From assembly GCF_003070885.1 (NCBI RefSeq), contig NZ_CP028913.1, positions 1,116,001 through 1,180,000 on the forward strand: a stretch of DNA of 64,000 nucleotides. The letters are read 5' to 3'. Below are positions 40,167-48,516 of the stretch, one piece after another. Source of the stretch: Agromyces badenianii. GTDB lineage: Bacteria; Actinomycetota; Actinomycetes; Actinomycetales; Microbacteriaceae. The stretch's first letter is position 1. Each line of letters begins with the position of its first letter. The position numbers and the translations under genes are program-made. The notes under the pieces are model-generated. The model was not told where the DNA came from. It saw nothing but the letters and a program-made list of their open reading frames with translations, and ran no database searches.

Positions 40167-41561
40167 ATGATCCGCGACTTCCCGCTGCCCGATCTCGGTG
40201 AGGGGCTCACCGAATCCGAGATCGTCGCCTGGCGCGTCGCGGTCGGCGACCGGGTCGAACTGAATCAGATCATCGCCGACGTCGAGACGGCCAAGGCGGT
40301 CGTCGAGCTGCCCTCGCCCTTCGCCGGGGTGGTGACGGCACTGCACGCCGCCGAGGGTGAGACGGTCGACGTCGGGGCGCCGCTCTTCTCCTGCGACACG
40401 GGTGACGGCGACGCCGGGGCCGACACAGGGGCCAACGCAGACGCCGATGCCGCCGCCGCTGCCGTCGCTGGCGCGGCGCCCGGCTCGACTGCGCACGCCG
40501 CCGAACAGCTCGAAGCGGATGCCTCGCCCGGGCCGAACCTCGTCGGCTACGGCGCCGCAGCTGAGACCGGGCCGACGCGTCGAGCCAGAAGCACCGCGCT
40601 CTCGGCCGATCTCGTGCCGCCGGCGCCCACGACGGCCGAGACCGAGAACGCCGCGCCGGTCGCCGTGCCCGCCGCACGCGGTTCGGAGCGTCCGCGTTCG
40701 ACACCGCCGGTGCGCAAGCTCGCTCGCGACCACGGCGTCGACCTCGAACGGGTCACCGGCACCGGGGAGCGCGGCCTCATCACGCGCGACGACGTCGAGC
40801 ACGCGGCCTCCTCGTCGCGCTCGGACGCCGAGCACGCCGAACACGCCGCGCTCGGCCGGCCCGCAGAGACCCGCATCCCCATCCGCGGCGTGCGCAGGCA
40901 CACCGCCGCTGCGATGGTGCGCAGCGCGTTCACCGCGCCGCATGTCACCGAGTTCCTCACGGTCGACGTGACCGGAACCATGGAGCTTCTGCGAAGCATC
41001 CGAGACGACCGTGCGTTCTCTGGCCACAAGGTCACGCCTCTCGCGGTCGTCGCGAAGGCGCTCTGCATCGCCGCTCGCCGCACCCCCGAGGTCAACGCCC
41101 GGTGGAACGACGAGGCCCAGGAGATCGTGCGGTTCGGCGGAGTCAACCTCGGCATCGCGGCCGCCACGGAACGCGGCCTGGTGGTGCCCAACGTCAAGGC
41201 TGCCGAGCGGATGACCCTCATCGAGCTCGCCGACGCCATCGCGGCGCTCGCCGAGACGGCGCGGGCGGGGCGCACGAGCCCGGGCGAGCTCGCCGGCGGC
41301 ACGATCTCGATCACGAACATCGGCGTCTTCGGCATCGACGCCGGCACGCCGATCCTGAACCCGGGCGAGGCGGCGATCCTCGCCATGGGCGCGGTGCGCC
41401 GGCAGCCGTGGGAACACCGCGGCGAGATCGCCCTGCGCGAGATCATGACCCTCAGCCTCTCGTTCGACCATCGACTGGTCGACGGGGCGCAGGGGTCGCG
41501 GTTCCTCGCCGACATCGGCGCGATCCTCCGGGAACCGGGAGTCGCGCTGACCATGGCGTGA
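40167..41561 (+). CDS. bkdC: Dihydrolipoyl acyltransferase E2 of the 2-oxoacid dehydrogenase
   Basis: A 464-residue core subunit that carries the acyl group on lipoyl-lysine and passes it to CoA. The lipoyl domain (1-80) has Lys43 in DVETAKAVVELPSP. A long alanine-rich linker follows. The subunit-binding domain lies near 185-220 (PPVRKLARDHGVDLERVTGTG). The catalytic domain from about 235 ends with LSFDHRLVDGAQG, containing the active-site HxxxD. There is one lipoyl domain. Start ATG 40167 has GGAGG ten bases upstream; GTG 40158, which overlaps the bkdB stop, is possible. No E3 gene is nearby, so a shared lipoamide dehydrogenase must be used. Confidence 0.93.
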   Translation: MIRDFPLPDLGEGLTESEIVAWRVAVGDRVELNQIIADVETAKAVVELPSPFAGVVTALHAAEGETVDVGAPLFSCDTGDGDAGADTGANADADAAAAAVAGAAPGSTAHAAEQLEADASPGPNLVGYGAAAETGPTRRARSTALSADLVPPAPTTAETENAAPVAVPAARGSERPRSTPPVRKLARDHGVDLERVTGTGERGLITRDDVEHAASSSRSDAEHAEHAALGRPAETRIPIRGVRRHTAAAMVRSAFTAPHVTEFLTVDVTGTMELLRSIRDDRAFSGHKVTPLAVVAKALCIAARRTPEVNARWNDEAQEIVRFGGVNLGIAAATERGLVVPNVKAAERMTLIELADAIAALAETARAGRTSPGELAGGTISITNIGVFGIDAGTPILNPGEAAILAMGAVRRQPWEHRGEIALREIMTLSLSFDHRLVDGAQGSRFLADIGAILREPGVALTMA

Positions 41562-41627
41562 GTCGCCCCCGGCGGTCCGGCAAGGGCGACCGTAGCGCGA
41601 TCACTGCTCTGGCGAGAGGATGGGCAC

Positions 41628-41939
41628 ATGAATGAACGCAGCATCCTCTCGCCGGCCGAGACCGCCGACGAACTCTCCGGTACGGCCTTCGTTCACATCG
41701 ACGAGCGGCTGATCGGCGCATACTCGACCGCCGACTTCACGAGCGCCGTACGGCTCCTCGACGCCGTGGCGGTGGCGGCGGAGGAGCTGAACCACCATCC
41801 CGAGGTGCAGGTCGGCTGGGGGCGCGTCGTGTTCGAGCTGAGCAGCCACGACGTCGGCGGCGTCACCTCGCGCGATCTCGCCCTCGCCCGGCGCATCGGG
41901 GGTATCGCCGCCGAGCAGGGAGCGCGCGTCGGCAACTGA
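41628..41939 (+). CDS. 4a-hydroxytetrahydrobiopterin dehydratase (PCD/DCoH)
   Basis: A 103-residue pterin-4a-carbinolamine dehydratase that recycles the pterin cofactor of aromatic amino-acid hydroxylases. The signature ELNHHPEVQVGWGRVVFELS is followed by SHDVGGVTSRDLALARRIGG, containing the paired active-site histidines. GAGAGGAT precedes the ATG. No pterin-dependent hydroxylase is visible nearby, and in bacteria without one the protein may have a moonlighting role. It lies 66 bp after bkdC and could be read through from it. Confidence 0.87.
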   Translation: MNERSILSPAETADELSGTAFVHIDERLIGAYSTADFTSAVRLLDAVAVAAEELNHHPEVQVGWGRVVFELSSHDVGGVTSRDLALARRIGGIAAEQGARVGN

Positions 41940-42010
41940 GCACAACGGCCGCCGGGCGACGGGTCGGTCGAACCTCGGGTTGCGGCCGCTGACGAAGCCT
42001 CCCTGCGCCG

Positions 42011-42493
42011 TCACCCGAGCGAGTAGATGAACTCCTCCATCTCGATGCCGCGGGCGTTCGCGAACGCGAGGTCGAGGCCCACCCGGCGAAAGCCGAGCTT
42101 GTCGAGCACGGCGATGGATCCGGCGTTGTCGACGGCGACCCTGGCCTGGAGCGGGCGCACCGTCAGCTCGTCGAGCACCAACCGCACAGCTCTGGTCGCG
42201 ATGCCGCGGCCCCAGTGCGCCCGGTCGATCCAGGAACCGAGGCACCAGCCGTCGTCGGCGTGCCAGACGACGACGTCGCCGACGATCTGTCCATCGGCCC
42301 GCACCGTGCGCAGCGCGACCTCGGGGTCGGCGATGAGCCGCTCCCATCGTTCGACGAACGCGGCCAGATCCGCGGGGTCCTCGGACGCGAACCCGGCCAT
42401 CTGCCGCGCTTCGGGATCCTGGCGGAATCGGAACAGTACGTCGAGATCTCCGGCGCGGGTCGCGCGCAGGGTCACGACATGAGGCTCGCCCAT
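42011..42493 (-). CDS. GNAT family N-acetyltransferase
   Basis: A 160-residue acetyltransferase of the RimJ/RimL-like subgroup. LRATRAGDLDVLFRFRQDPEARQMAGF starts the domain, GSWIDRAHWGRGIATRAVRLVLDE forms the acetyl-CoA pyrophosphate loop (R-G-x-G-x-A), and NAGSIAVLDKLGFRRVG is the typical ending. The substrate is unknown. Its start overlaps the end of the upstream TetR gene by 22 bp, so the two form one transcript and the enzyme should be under the same autoregulation. Confidence 0.86.
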   Translation of the reverse strand: MGEPHVVTLRATRAGDLDVLFRFRQDPEARQMAGFASEDPADLAAFVERWERLIADPEVALRTVRADGQIVGDVVVWHADDGWCLGSWIDRAHWGRGIATRAVRLVLDELTVRPLQARVAVDNAGSIAVLDKLGFRRVGLDLAFANARGIEMEEFIYSLG

Positions 42494-43170
42494 GCCATTT
42501 CCTCCAGGATGCCGCGGACGACGCCGTCGGCAGGTCGACGCCCGGGAATGCGGGCGCTGTGCGGAGTGGAGTTCAGGAGTCCGAAGGCGGCATGTGCCCG
42601 GAACCTGAGCTCCGTCTCGGCCCGGTCGGGCCGGAGTCTGGAGAGGGTGTCGACCCAGTGCTCGACGTAACGACGCTGCAGCAGACGCACCTCGTGCCGC
42701 GCCTCGACGTCGAGCTGTTCGAGTTCGCGGTCTTGCACGAGGATCACGTCGGCGTCGCCGAGGGCGAATTCGACATGGAAGGCGATGAGCGCACGCAGTG
42801 CGGAGGCCTGATCGGGGGCGCGGTCGAGCACGCGCTCGGCACCGTTGAGGAGGCTGCGGCTCGCGCCGGTCAGGATGGCGGCGAGCACGGCGGCCTTGCC
42901 GGGGAAGTGCCGGTAGACGGCCGGCCCGCTCACGCCGACCGCGGAACCGAGGTCTTCGATCGTGACGCCGGCGTAGCCGCGTTCGGCGAAGAGCGTCGCC
43001 GCGGCAGCGAGGATCGCCTGGCGCCGGTCGGCCTTCTGCCGGCTGCGCTCGGTGCCGAGGCCCGGCTCGGCACCGGCGCCCGTGCCGGCATCGGCGCTGG
43101 TGCCGGTGGATGCAGTAAGGGCGACGACGGCCGTGTCGGCGGCGTCGGCGGTGCTCGGAGTGGTTGCCAT
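42472..43170 (-). CDS. TetR-family repressor of the leucine-type degradation genes
   Basis: A 232-residue repressor. A disordered alanine/threonine/glycine lead of about 40 residues precedes the TetR DNA-binding domain at about 45-95 (QAILAAAATLFAERGYAGVT, EDLGSAVGVSGPAVYRHFPGKAAVLAAIL). The ligand domain (FALGDADVILVQDRELEQLD) is of the type found in regulators of acyl-CoA metabolism. It is divergent from the carboxylase gene, and two 16-bp palindromes lie between. By position and target it corresponds to BkaR (Rv2506), the TetR repressor beside the equivalent cluster in mycobacteria; the acyl-CoA effector is inference. Confidence 0.87.
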   Translation of the reverse strand: MATTPSTADAADTAVVALTASTGTSADAGTGAGAEPGLGTERSRQKADRRQAILAAAATLFAERGYAGVTIEDLGSAVGVSGPAVYRHFPGKAAVLAAILTGASRSLLNGAERVLDRAPDQASALRALIAFHVEFALGDADVILVQDRELEQLDVEARHEVRLLQRRYVEHWVDTLSRLRPDRAETELRFRAHAAFGLLNSTPHSARIPGRRPADGVVRGILEEMAWASLMS

Positions 43171-43174
43171 CTCG

Positions 43175-43190
43175 GTTAATGCTCGCTAAC
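43175..43190. promoter_or_regulatory. TetR operator copy 1
   Basis: GTTAATGCTCGCTAAC fits GTTARYGnnCRYTAAC, the motif shared by four sites in this locus. Confidence 0.8.
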
Positions 43191-43202
43191 ATCAGGAATC
43201 GA

Positions 43203-43218
43203 GTTAGTGCACACTAAC
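43203..43218. promoter_or_regulatory. TetR operator copy 2
   Basis: GTTAGTG, CA, CACTAAC: perfect 7-bp arms, 28 bp from copy 1 and 57 bp before the carboxylase start at 43275. Confidence 0.85.
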
Positions 43219-43274
43219 CGAAATCATGCGCCGGCCACAAGGGGGCGCGCCGTCGACGAGGACCGGTGGAACGC

Positions 43275-44882
43275 ATGTCCATCCTGCAGACGAGCATAGA
43301 TGCCACCGGTGACGCCGCGCGGCTGAACGCCGAGGCGCAATCCGCGCTCGTCGCCGAACTGCGCACCCGGCTCGCCGCCGCGGCCCAGGGCGGCTCCGAG
43401 GCATCCCGAGAGCGCCACGTCGCCCGGGGCAAGCTGCTGCCCCGCGCCCGGGTCGAGCGCCTGCTCGACGAGGGCAGTCCGTTCCTCGAGCTCTCGCCTC
43501 TCGCCGCCGACGGACTGTACGGCGGCGACTCCCCGGGCGCCGGCATCATCACCGGCATCGGGCTCGTGCACGGGCGTCCGGTCATGGTCGTCTGCAACGA
43601 CGCCACCGTGAAGGGCGGCACGTACTACCCGATGACGGTGAAGAAGCACTTGCGCGCGCAAGAGGTCGCGAAGGAGCATCGCCTACCGTGCGTCTACCTC
43701 GTCGACTCCGGCGGCGCGTTCCTGCCGCTGCAAGACGAGGTCTTCCCCGATCGCGATCACTTCGGACGCATCTTCTTCAACCAGGCCACCCTCTCGTCGA
43801 TGCGCATCCCGCAGCTGGCGGCCGTGCTCGGCTCCTGCACGGCCGGCGGCGCCTACGTGCCGGCGATGAGCGACGAGACCGTGATCGTGCGAAACCAGGG
43901 CACCATCTTCCTCGGCGGCCCTCCGCTCGTGAAGGCCGCGATCGGCGAGAGCGTGACGCCCGAAGAGCTCGGCGGCGGCGAGCTGCACGCGAGGGTCTCC
44001 GGAGTCACCGACCACCTCGCCGAAGACGACGAGCACGCCCTCGAACTCGTTCGCGACATGGTCGCGACCCTCCCGGCGCAAGCGCCGCGGGCGTGGGCCG
44101 TGCGGGAGCCCCGGCCGCCGGCCGTCGATCCGTCGACCCTCGCCGCGGTCGTGCCGGTCGACGTGCAACAGCCCTACGACGTGCGCGAGGTCATCGGGCG
44201 CCTCGTCGACGGCAGCGAGTTCGCCGAGTTCAAGCGCGAGTACGGCGACACGCTCGTGACGGGGTTCGCGCACCTCGACGGCCACCCGATCGGCATCGTC
44301 GCGAACAACGGCGTGCTGTTCAGCGAGTCGGCCATGAAGGGCGCGCACTTCATCGAGCTCTGCGACCAGCGCGGCATCCCGCTGCTCTTCCTGCAGAACA
44401 TCTCGGGCTTCATGGTCGGCCGTGACGCGGAGGCGGGCGGCATCGCCAAGCACGGCGCGAAAATGGTCACCGCCGTCGCGACGACCCGGGTGCCGAAGTT
44501 CACGGTCGTCATCGGCGGCTCCTTCGGTGCCGGCAACTACTCGATGTGCGGGCGGGCGTACTCGCCGCGGTTCCTCTGGATGTGGCCGAACGCCCGCATC
44601 TCGGTGATGGGCGGCGAGCAGGCGGCATCCGTGCTCTCGACCGTCAAGCGCGACCAGCTGGCGGTGAACGGCGAGGCGTGGCCGGATGCCGCGGAGCAGG
44701 CGTTCAAGGATCCGATCCGGGCTCAGTACGACGAGCAGGGCAGCCCGTACCACTCGACGGCCCGGCTCTGGGACGACGGGATCATCGCTCCCGAAGACAC
44801 TCGCACCGTGCTCGCGCTCGCCCTCGAACTCGCGAGCCGCACGCCCCTGCCCGAGCCGGCGTTCGGCCTGTTCCGCATGTGA
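43275..44882 (+). CDS. accD1: Acyl-CoA carboxylase beta subunit, methylcrotonyl-CoA carboxylase type
   Basis: A 535-residue carboxyltransferase that moves carbon dioxide from biotin to an acyl-CoA. The N-terminal lobe has LARGKL-like [19 protein letters not shown], then [20 protein letters not shown] and [20 protein letters not shown], and [18 protein letters not shown]. These are diagnostic for methylcrotonyl-CoA carboxylase (leucine pathway) rather than acetyl- or propionyl-CoA carboxylase. The C-terminal lobe has [20 protein letters not shown] and [19 protein letters not shown] 43266 is an alternative start. The alpha subunit is encoded 1.6 kb downstream, beyond an unrelated divergent gene pair. 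Confidence 0.9.
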   Translation: MSILQTSIDATGDAARLNAEAQSALVAELRTRLAAAAQGGSEASRERHVARGKLLPRARVERLLDEGSPFLELSPLAADGLYGGDSPGAGIITGIGLVHGRPVMVVCNDATVKGGTYYPMTVKKHLRAQEVAKEHRLPCVYLVDSGGAFLPLQDEVFPDRDHFGRIFFNQATLSSMRIPQLAAVLGSCTAGGAYVPAMSDETVIVRNQGTIFLGGPPLVKAAIGESVTPEELGGGELHARVSGVTDHLAEDDEHALELVRDMVATLPAQAPRAWAVREPRPPAVDPSTLAAVVPVDVQQPYDVREVIGRLVDGSEFAEFKREYGDTLVTGFAHLDGHPIGIVANNGVLFSESAMKGAHFIELCDQRGIPLLFLQNISGFMVGRDAEAGGIAKHGAKMVTAVATTRVPKFTVVIGGSFGAGNYSMCGRAYSPRFLWMWPNARISVMGGEQAASVLSTVKRDQLAVNGEAWPDAAEQAFKDPIRAQYDEQGSPYHSTARLWDDGIIAPEDTRTVLALALELASRTPLPEPAFGLFRM

Positions 44883-44907
44883 GCGTGCCGGGTGACCGTC
44901 TCGCCGG

Positions 44908-45630
44908 TCAGCGTGCGCGCGCGGCCGCCTGCTCGACCTCGCGCACTGCTTCGTCGACGCCGCGGTTCCACGGCCTGCCGTGCCCGGGCAGCACCCAGGT
45001 GGCCCGGAGCCCGTCGAGTCGTCGCAGTGATGCGAGGGCCTCGGCGGGGTCGTCGGTGAACGGCGCGGGCTGAGGGCCGAGTGCGCCGGTGAGCACGTGA
45101 CGGGTGGTCAGCGCGTCGCCGACGAAGACGGCATCGGCGGCGGGCACGTGGATCGCGATGCTGCCGGGGGAGTGGCCGGGCAGCCCGATCACCCTCGGGG
45201 CGCCGGGCAGCGCGAGCACGTCGCCGTCGTTCACCGGCACGACCTCGGTCAGCGGCGTGGTGCGGAGCCCCTTGTGGGTGAGCGCGTACCAGAGGAACCT
45301 CACCGTCGCGCCGAGTTTCATGCTGCCCCATCCGGGCTTCGTCGACACTTCGCCGCGAGCGCGCGCGGCGTCGGCCGCGTGCACGTGGACGGGAACGCCG
45401 TGGTCATGCCGAAGGCGCTCGGCGAAGCCGATGTGGTCGGAGTCGCCGTGGGTGAGCACCACTCCTCGGATGTCGCTGAGTGAACGGCCCATCGCGGCGA
45501 GCTCGGCCGTCAGCTCGCTCCACTGGCCGGCGAGCCCGGCGTCGATGACGGTGATGCCGTCGGGCGTCTCGACGAGGTAGACCGCGACGAGGTCGGAGCC
45601 GATGCGGTGGAGGGAGGGGCCGAGCTTCAT
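44908..45630 (-). CDS. MBL-fold metallo-hydrolase
   Basis: A 240-residue metallo-beta-lactamase-fold hydrolase. The metal motif is THGDSDHIG (HxDxDH, with Asp-Ser in place of the usual His-x), then GHSPGSIAIHV, the bridging VFVGDAL and the final LPGHGRPWNRG. Replacement of the first histidine pair (H-x-H becomes H-G-D) may affect the first metal site. Substrates of the family are thioesters, lactones and others. It is divergent from the second TetR gene with an elaborate palindrome between, so the pair forms a self-contained unit. It lies opposite to the carboxylase operon and splits it. Confidence 0.85.
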   Translation of the reverse strand: MKLGPSLHRIGSDLVAVYLVETPDGITVIDAGLAGQWSELTAELAAMGRSLSDIRGVVLTHGDSDHIGFAERLRHDHGVPVHVHAADAARARGEVSTKPGWGSMKLGATVRFLWYALTHKGLRTTPLTEVVPVNDGDVLALPGAPRVIGLPGHSPGSIAIHVPAADAVFVGDALTTRHVLTGALGPQPAPFTDDPAEALASLRRLDGLRATWVLPGHGRPWNRGVDEAVREVEQAAARAR

Positions 45631-45658
45631 GGAGTGCCTCGCTGGTGATGGTGGGAAG

Positions 45659-45702
45659 ATGATGGCTATGCTACATAGCCATCATGGCTACGCGCAATAG
45701 CC
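45659..45702. promoter_or_regulatory. Array of four alternating ATGGCTA half-sites
   Basis: ATGATGGCTATG, CTA, CATAGCCATCAT is a perfect 12-bp inverted repeat (45659-45685). A second palindrome, TAGCCAT-C-ATGGCTA (45676-45690), overlaps it, and GGCTA/TAGCC (45686-45702) adds a third. The half-sites alternate in direction. The array lies between the MBL gene and the second TetR gene, 30 bp from the TetR start. Confidence 0.85.
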
Positions 45703-45731
45703 TAGAGTCGGATCAACGAAAGGGCGGATGC

Positions 45732-46346
45732 ATGCCGACACCGGACCGGACCTCGCTCGACGCCATCGTCGGCGCCGGGCGCTCGATCCTCGAGGCCGAT
45801 GGGCTCGGGGGGCTGACGATGCAGGCGGTCGCCGAGCGCGTCGGCGTTCGCGCGCCGTCGCTCTACAAGCGGGTGCGGAGCCGGGGCGAACTCGTGCGGC
45901 TCATCGCCGCGGCGACCGTCGACGATCTCGCCGGCCGCCTCGATGGAGCGATCAGCGTGAACGGCCAGGATGACGGCCAGGGCGACGCGCTCGTCGACGA
46001 CGCGCTCGTCGACGACGCGCTCGTCGACGTGGCTCGGCTCGCCCGCGCCGTGCGCGAATTCGCCCATGAGCGGCCGGCGGCCTACGCGCTCGTGTTCACG
46101 CCGAGCGATGAGTCGGGGCTCGAGGTCGAGGCGCTTCGTGCTGCGAGCGCGCCCCTGCTGGCGGTCGCAGCCAGGATCGCCGGCCCCGAGCATGCGCTCG
46201 ACGCCGCGCGCACGCTCACCGCGTGGGTGACGGGGTTCGTCGCCATGGAACTCTCCGGGGCGTTCCGCCTGGGCGGCGACGTCGATCGGGCGTTCGAGTT
46301 CGGCGTCGAGCGCATCGCCGCCGCCCTCGTGTCGACGCGCGCCTGA
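45732..46346 (+). CDS. TetR-family regulator (WHG/TetR_C_33 type)
   Basis: A 204-residue TetR regulator with a helix-turn-helix at about 5-55 (LDAIVGAGRSILEADGLGGL, MQAVAERVGVRAPSLYKRV) and a C-terminal ligand domain of the WHG type (HERPAAYALVFTPSD, TLTAWVTGFVAMELSGAFRLGGDVDRAFEFGVE). An insertion, DALVDDALVDDALVD, is encoded by three exact 15-bp repeats between helix 4 and the ligand pocket. It should repress itself and the divergent metallo-hydrolase. The start at 45732 is the first conserved methionine; the frame opens at 45684 inside the operator. Confidence 0.85.
   Translation: MPTPDRTSLDAIVGAGRSILEADGLGGLTMQAVAERVGVRAPSLYKRVRSRGELVRLIAAATVDDLAGRLDGAISVNGQDDGQGDALVDDALVDDALVDVARLARAVREFAHERPAAYALVFTPSDESGLEVEALRAASAPLLAVAARIAGPEHALDAARTLTAWVTGFVAMELSGAFRLGGDVDRAFEFGVERIAAALVSTRA
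45984..46028 (+). repeat. Three 15-bp tandem repeats inside second TetR gene
   Basis: GACGCGCTCGTCGAC at 45984, 45999 and 46014, identical copies. They encode repeated DALVD and are in frame, so slippage would change protein length by five residues at a time. Confidence 0.92.
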
Positions 46347-46407
46347 GCGGCCGGTTGGGCCGAGGCATCCGCTGCTCTCGATCTCGCGCGCCGGCCTTGT
46401 GATTTCA

Positions 46408-46423
46408 GTTAACGAGCACTAAC
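46408..46423. promoter_or_regulatory. TetR operator copy 3
   Basis: GTTAACGAGCACTAAC, matching the motif upstream of accD1. Confidence 0.8.
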
Positions 46424-46433
46424 ATCGAATCCA

Positions 46434-46449
46434 GTTAGTGCGCGTTAAC
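46434..46449. promoter_or_regulatory. TetR operator copy 4
   Basis: GTTAGTGCGCGTTAAC, 26 bp from copy 3 and 34 bp before the accA1 start. The pair repeats the layout found 3.2 kb upstream. Confidence 0.8.
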
Positions 46450-46482
46450 TGATGTTCGCGCGTCGAGCGCAGGGAGGCGCGG

Positions 46483-48516
46483 ATGGGCACGGGCGACGGC
46501 CGCAGCGAGGCACGACTGCCGCGCCCGTTCGAGCGCGTGCTCGTCGCCAACCGCGGCGAGATCGCGGTGCGCGTCATCCGCACCCTCCGCCGGCTCGGCA
46601 TCCGCTCGATCGCCGTCTACTCCGACGCCGACGCGGATGCCCCGCACGTGCGCCTCGCCGACGAGGCCGTGCGCATCGGTCCCGCCGCGGCCGCCGCGAG
46701 CTATCTCGATCCGGCCCGCATCATCGACGCAGCGCGAGCGAGCGGCGCCGAGGCGATCCACCCCGGCTACGGTTTCCTCTCGGAGCATGCGGGATTCGCC
46801 GAGGCATGCCGCGACGCCGGCATCGTCTTCGTCGGCCCGGGCGTTCGAGCCCTCGAGATCATGGGCGACAAGATCAAGGCCAAGCGGCACGTCGCGGCCT
46901 CCGGGGTGCCCACCGTTCCCGGCATCGCCGACGCCTCGCTCGACGACGTCGCCCTCGCTGCCGCGGCCGAGTCCGTCGGCTATCCGCTGCTCGTGAAGCC
47001 GAGCGCCGGCGGCGGCGGCAAGGGCATGCACATCGCCCGTGACGCAAGCGAACTCGCGGCCGCCCTGCCCGCGGCGCGCCGCGTCGCGCTCACGGCGTTC
47101 GGCGACGACACCCTCCTGCTCGAACGGCTCATCGAACGGCCGCGGCACATCGAGGTGCAGGTGCTCGCCGACGAGTTCGGCGAGGTGATCCACCTCGGCG
47201 AGCGCGAGTGCTCGTTGCAGCGGCGCCACCAGAAGGTCATCGAAGAGGCTCCGTCGCCGTTGCTCGACGCCGAGACCCGCGCCCGCATCGGGCAGGCGGC
47301 GTGCGATGCCGCACGCAGCGTCGACTACCGCGGCGCCGGCACCGTCGAGTTCCTCGTGTCGGACACCGCGCCCGACGAGTTCTTCTTCATCGAGATGAAC
47401 ACCCGGCTGCAGGTCGAGCACCCGGTCACCGAACTCGTGACGGGCATCGACCTCGTCGAGCAGCAGTTGCGCGTGGCCGCCGGCCAGCCGCTCGGGCTGA
47501 GCCAGGCCGAGGTGCGCCTCCGCGGTCACGCCATCGAGGCGAGGGTGTACGCCGAGAGCCCTGCGCGCGGGTTCCTCCCATCGACCGGCGAGCTGCTCGT
47601 GTGGCGCGAACCCGTCGCAGCGGGCGTGCGGGTCGACGGCGGCATCCGCTCGGGGCAGCGGGTCACCGCCGACTACGACCCCATGCTCGCGAAGGTCATC
47701 GCGCACGGCGCAGACCGTGCCGAGGCCCTCGCCCGGCTCGATGCCGCGCTCGCCGACACCGTCGTGCTCGGCGTCGAGACGAACCTCGGCTTCCTGCGCC
47801 GTCTGCTCGCCGACCCCGCCGTGCAGCGCGGCGATCTCGACACAGGACTCATCGATCGGCTGCCCGCCCCCGAGACGGATGCCGCTCCGCCCGCGGTGCT
47901 CGCCGAGGTTGACGCGTTCCGCGCCGAGTCGCAGATCGAGGCCGCTCGCGCTGCGGGCGAGCACGCCTGGCGGACCGCCCGTGGCTGGCGTCTGGGCAGC
48001 AGCTCGGAGCCGGTGCCCGATCGCGACGGCGAGGCCGTCTTCGCGACCGACGACGACGGCACGGTCTGGGTGCACACGGGTGCGGGCAACTGGGGCGTGC
48101 CGGCCGTCGATCGCCGCGTCGCACTCGACGCCCGCCTCGCCACGATCGAGCGTGGCGGTCATGCCGACCCCGAGCTGCGCGCGCCCATGCCCGGCACCGT
48201 CACCGCCGTGCTCGTCGCAGACGGCGATGCGGTCGACATCGGCGATGCCGTCGTCGCGATCGAGGCCATGAAGATGGAGCACCGCGTCACGGCGTCGGTT
48301 GCCGGCATCGTGCGACTCGCCGTCGCCGTGGCACAGCAGGTCGCTCGCGACCAGTCCGTCGCCCGCATCGAGCCGCACCCCGAGACATCCCCCGAGGCGT
48401 CCGCCGAGACATCCGCCGAGGCACCGGCCGCAGTGCCCGCCGCCGCATCGCCGACCGCGCCGCACGACGGCGCGCGCCGGACCGAAACCCACGAACAACG
48501 AGGAGCACGACCGTGA
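46483..48516 (+). CDS. accA1: Acyl-CoA carboxylase alpha subunit (biotin carboxylase plus BCCP)
   Basis: A 677-residue biotin-loading subunit. The biotin carboxylase domain spans about 15-460 ([34 protein letters not shown], the ATP-grasp loop [13 protein letters not shown], and [14 protein letters not shown]). The biotin carrier domain is near 560-635, with Lys597 in EAMKMEH as the biotin site. An alanine-rich tail follows. It pairs with the beta subunit encoded at 43275 to carboxylate a branched acyl-CoA, probably 3-methylcrotonyl-CoA. GGGAGG precedes the ATG. Its TGA overlaps the GTG of the next gene. Confidence 0.93.
   Translation: MGTGDGRSEARLPRPFERVLVANRGEIAVRVIRTLRRLGIRSIAVYSDADADAPHVRLADEAVRIGPAAAAASYLDPARIIDAARASGAEAIHPGYGFLSEHAGFAEACRDAGIVFVGPGVRALEIMGDKIKAKRHVAASGVPTVPGIADASLDDVALAAAAESVGYPLLVKPSAGGGGKGMHIARDASELAAALPAARRVALTAFGDDTLLLERLIERPRHIEVQVLADEFGEVIHLGERECSLQRRHQKVIEEAPSPLLDAETRARIGQAACDAARSVDYRGAGTVEFLVSDTAPDEFFFIEMNTRLQVEHPVTELVTGIDLVEQQLRVAAGQPLGLSQAEVRLRGHAIEARVYAESPARGFLPSTGELLVWREPVAAGVRVDGGIRSGQRVTADYDPMLAKVIAHGADRAEALARLDAALADTVVLGVETNLGFLRRLLADPAVQRGDLDTGLIDRLPAPETDAAPPAVLAEVDAFRAESQIEAARAAGEHAWRTARGWRLGSSSEPVPDRDGEAVFATDDDGTVWVHTGAGNWGVPAVDRRVALDARLATIERGGHADPELRAPMPGTVTAVLVADGDAVDIGDAVVAIEAMKMEHRVTASVAGIVRLAVAVAQQVARDQSVARIEPHPETSPEASAETSAEAPAAVPAAASPTAPHDGARRTETHEQRGARP

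Noticed and set aside
44883-44907. TGACCG...CGGTCA as terminator after accD1
   Set aside because: Only a 6-bp stem without following U-run; too weak to list as a feature.
45984-46028. Tandem repeat as sign of an assembly error
   Set aside because: Cannot be ruled out, but the copies are short, in frame and flanked by intact coding sequence on both sides, so a genuine duplication is simpler.
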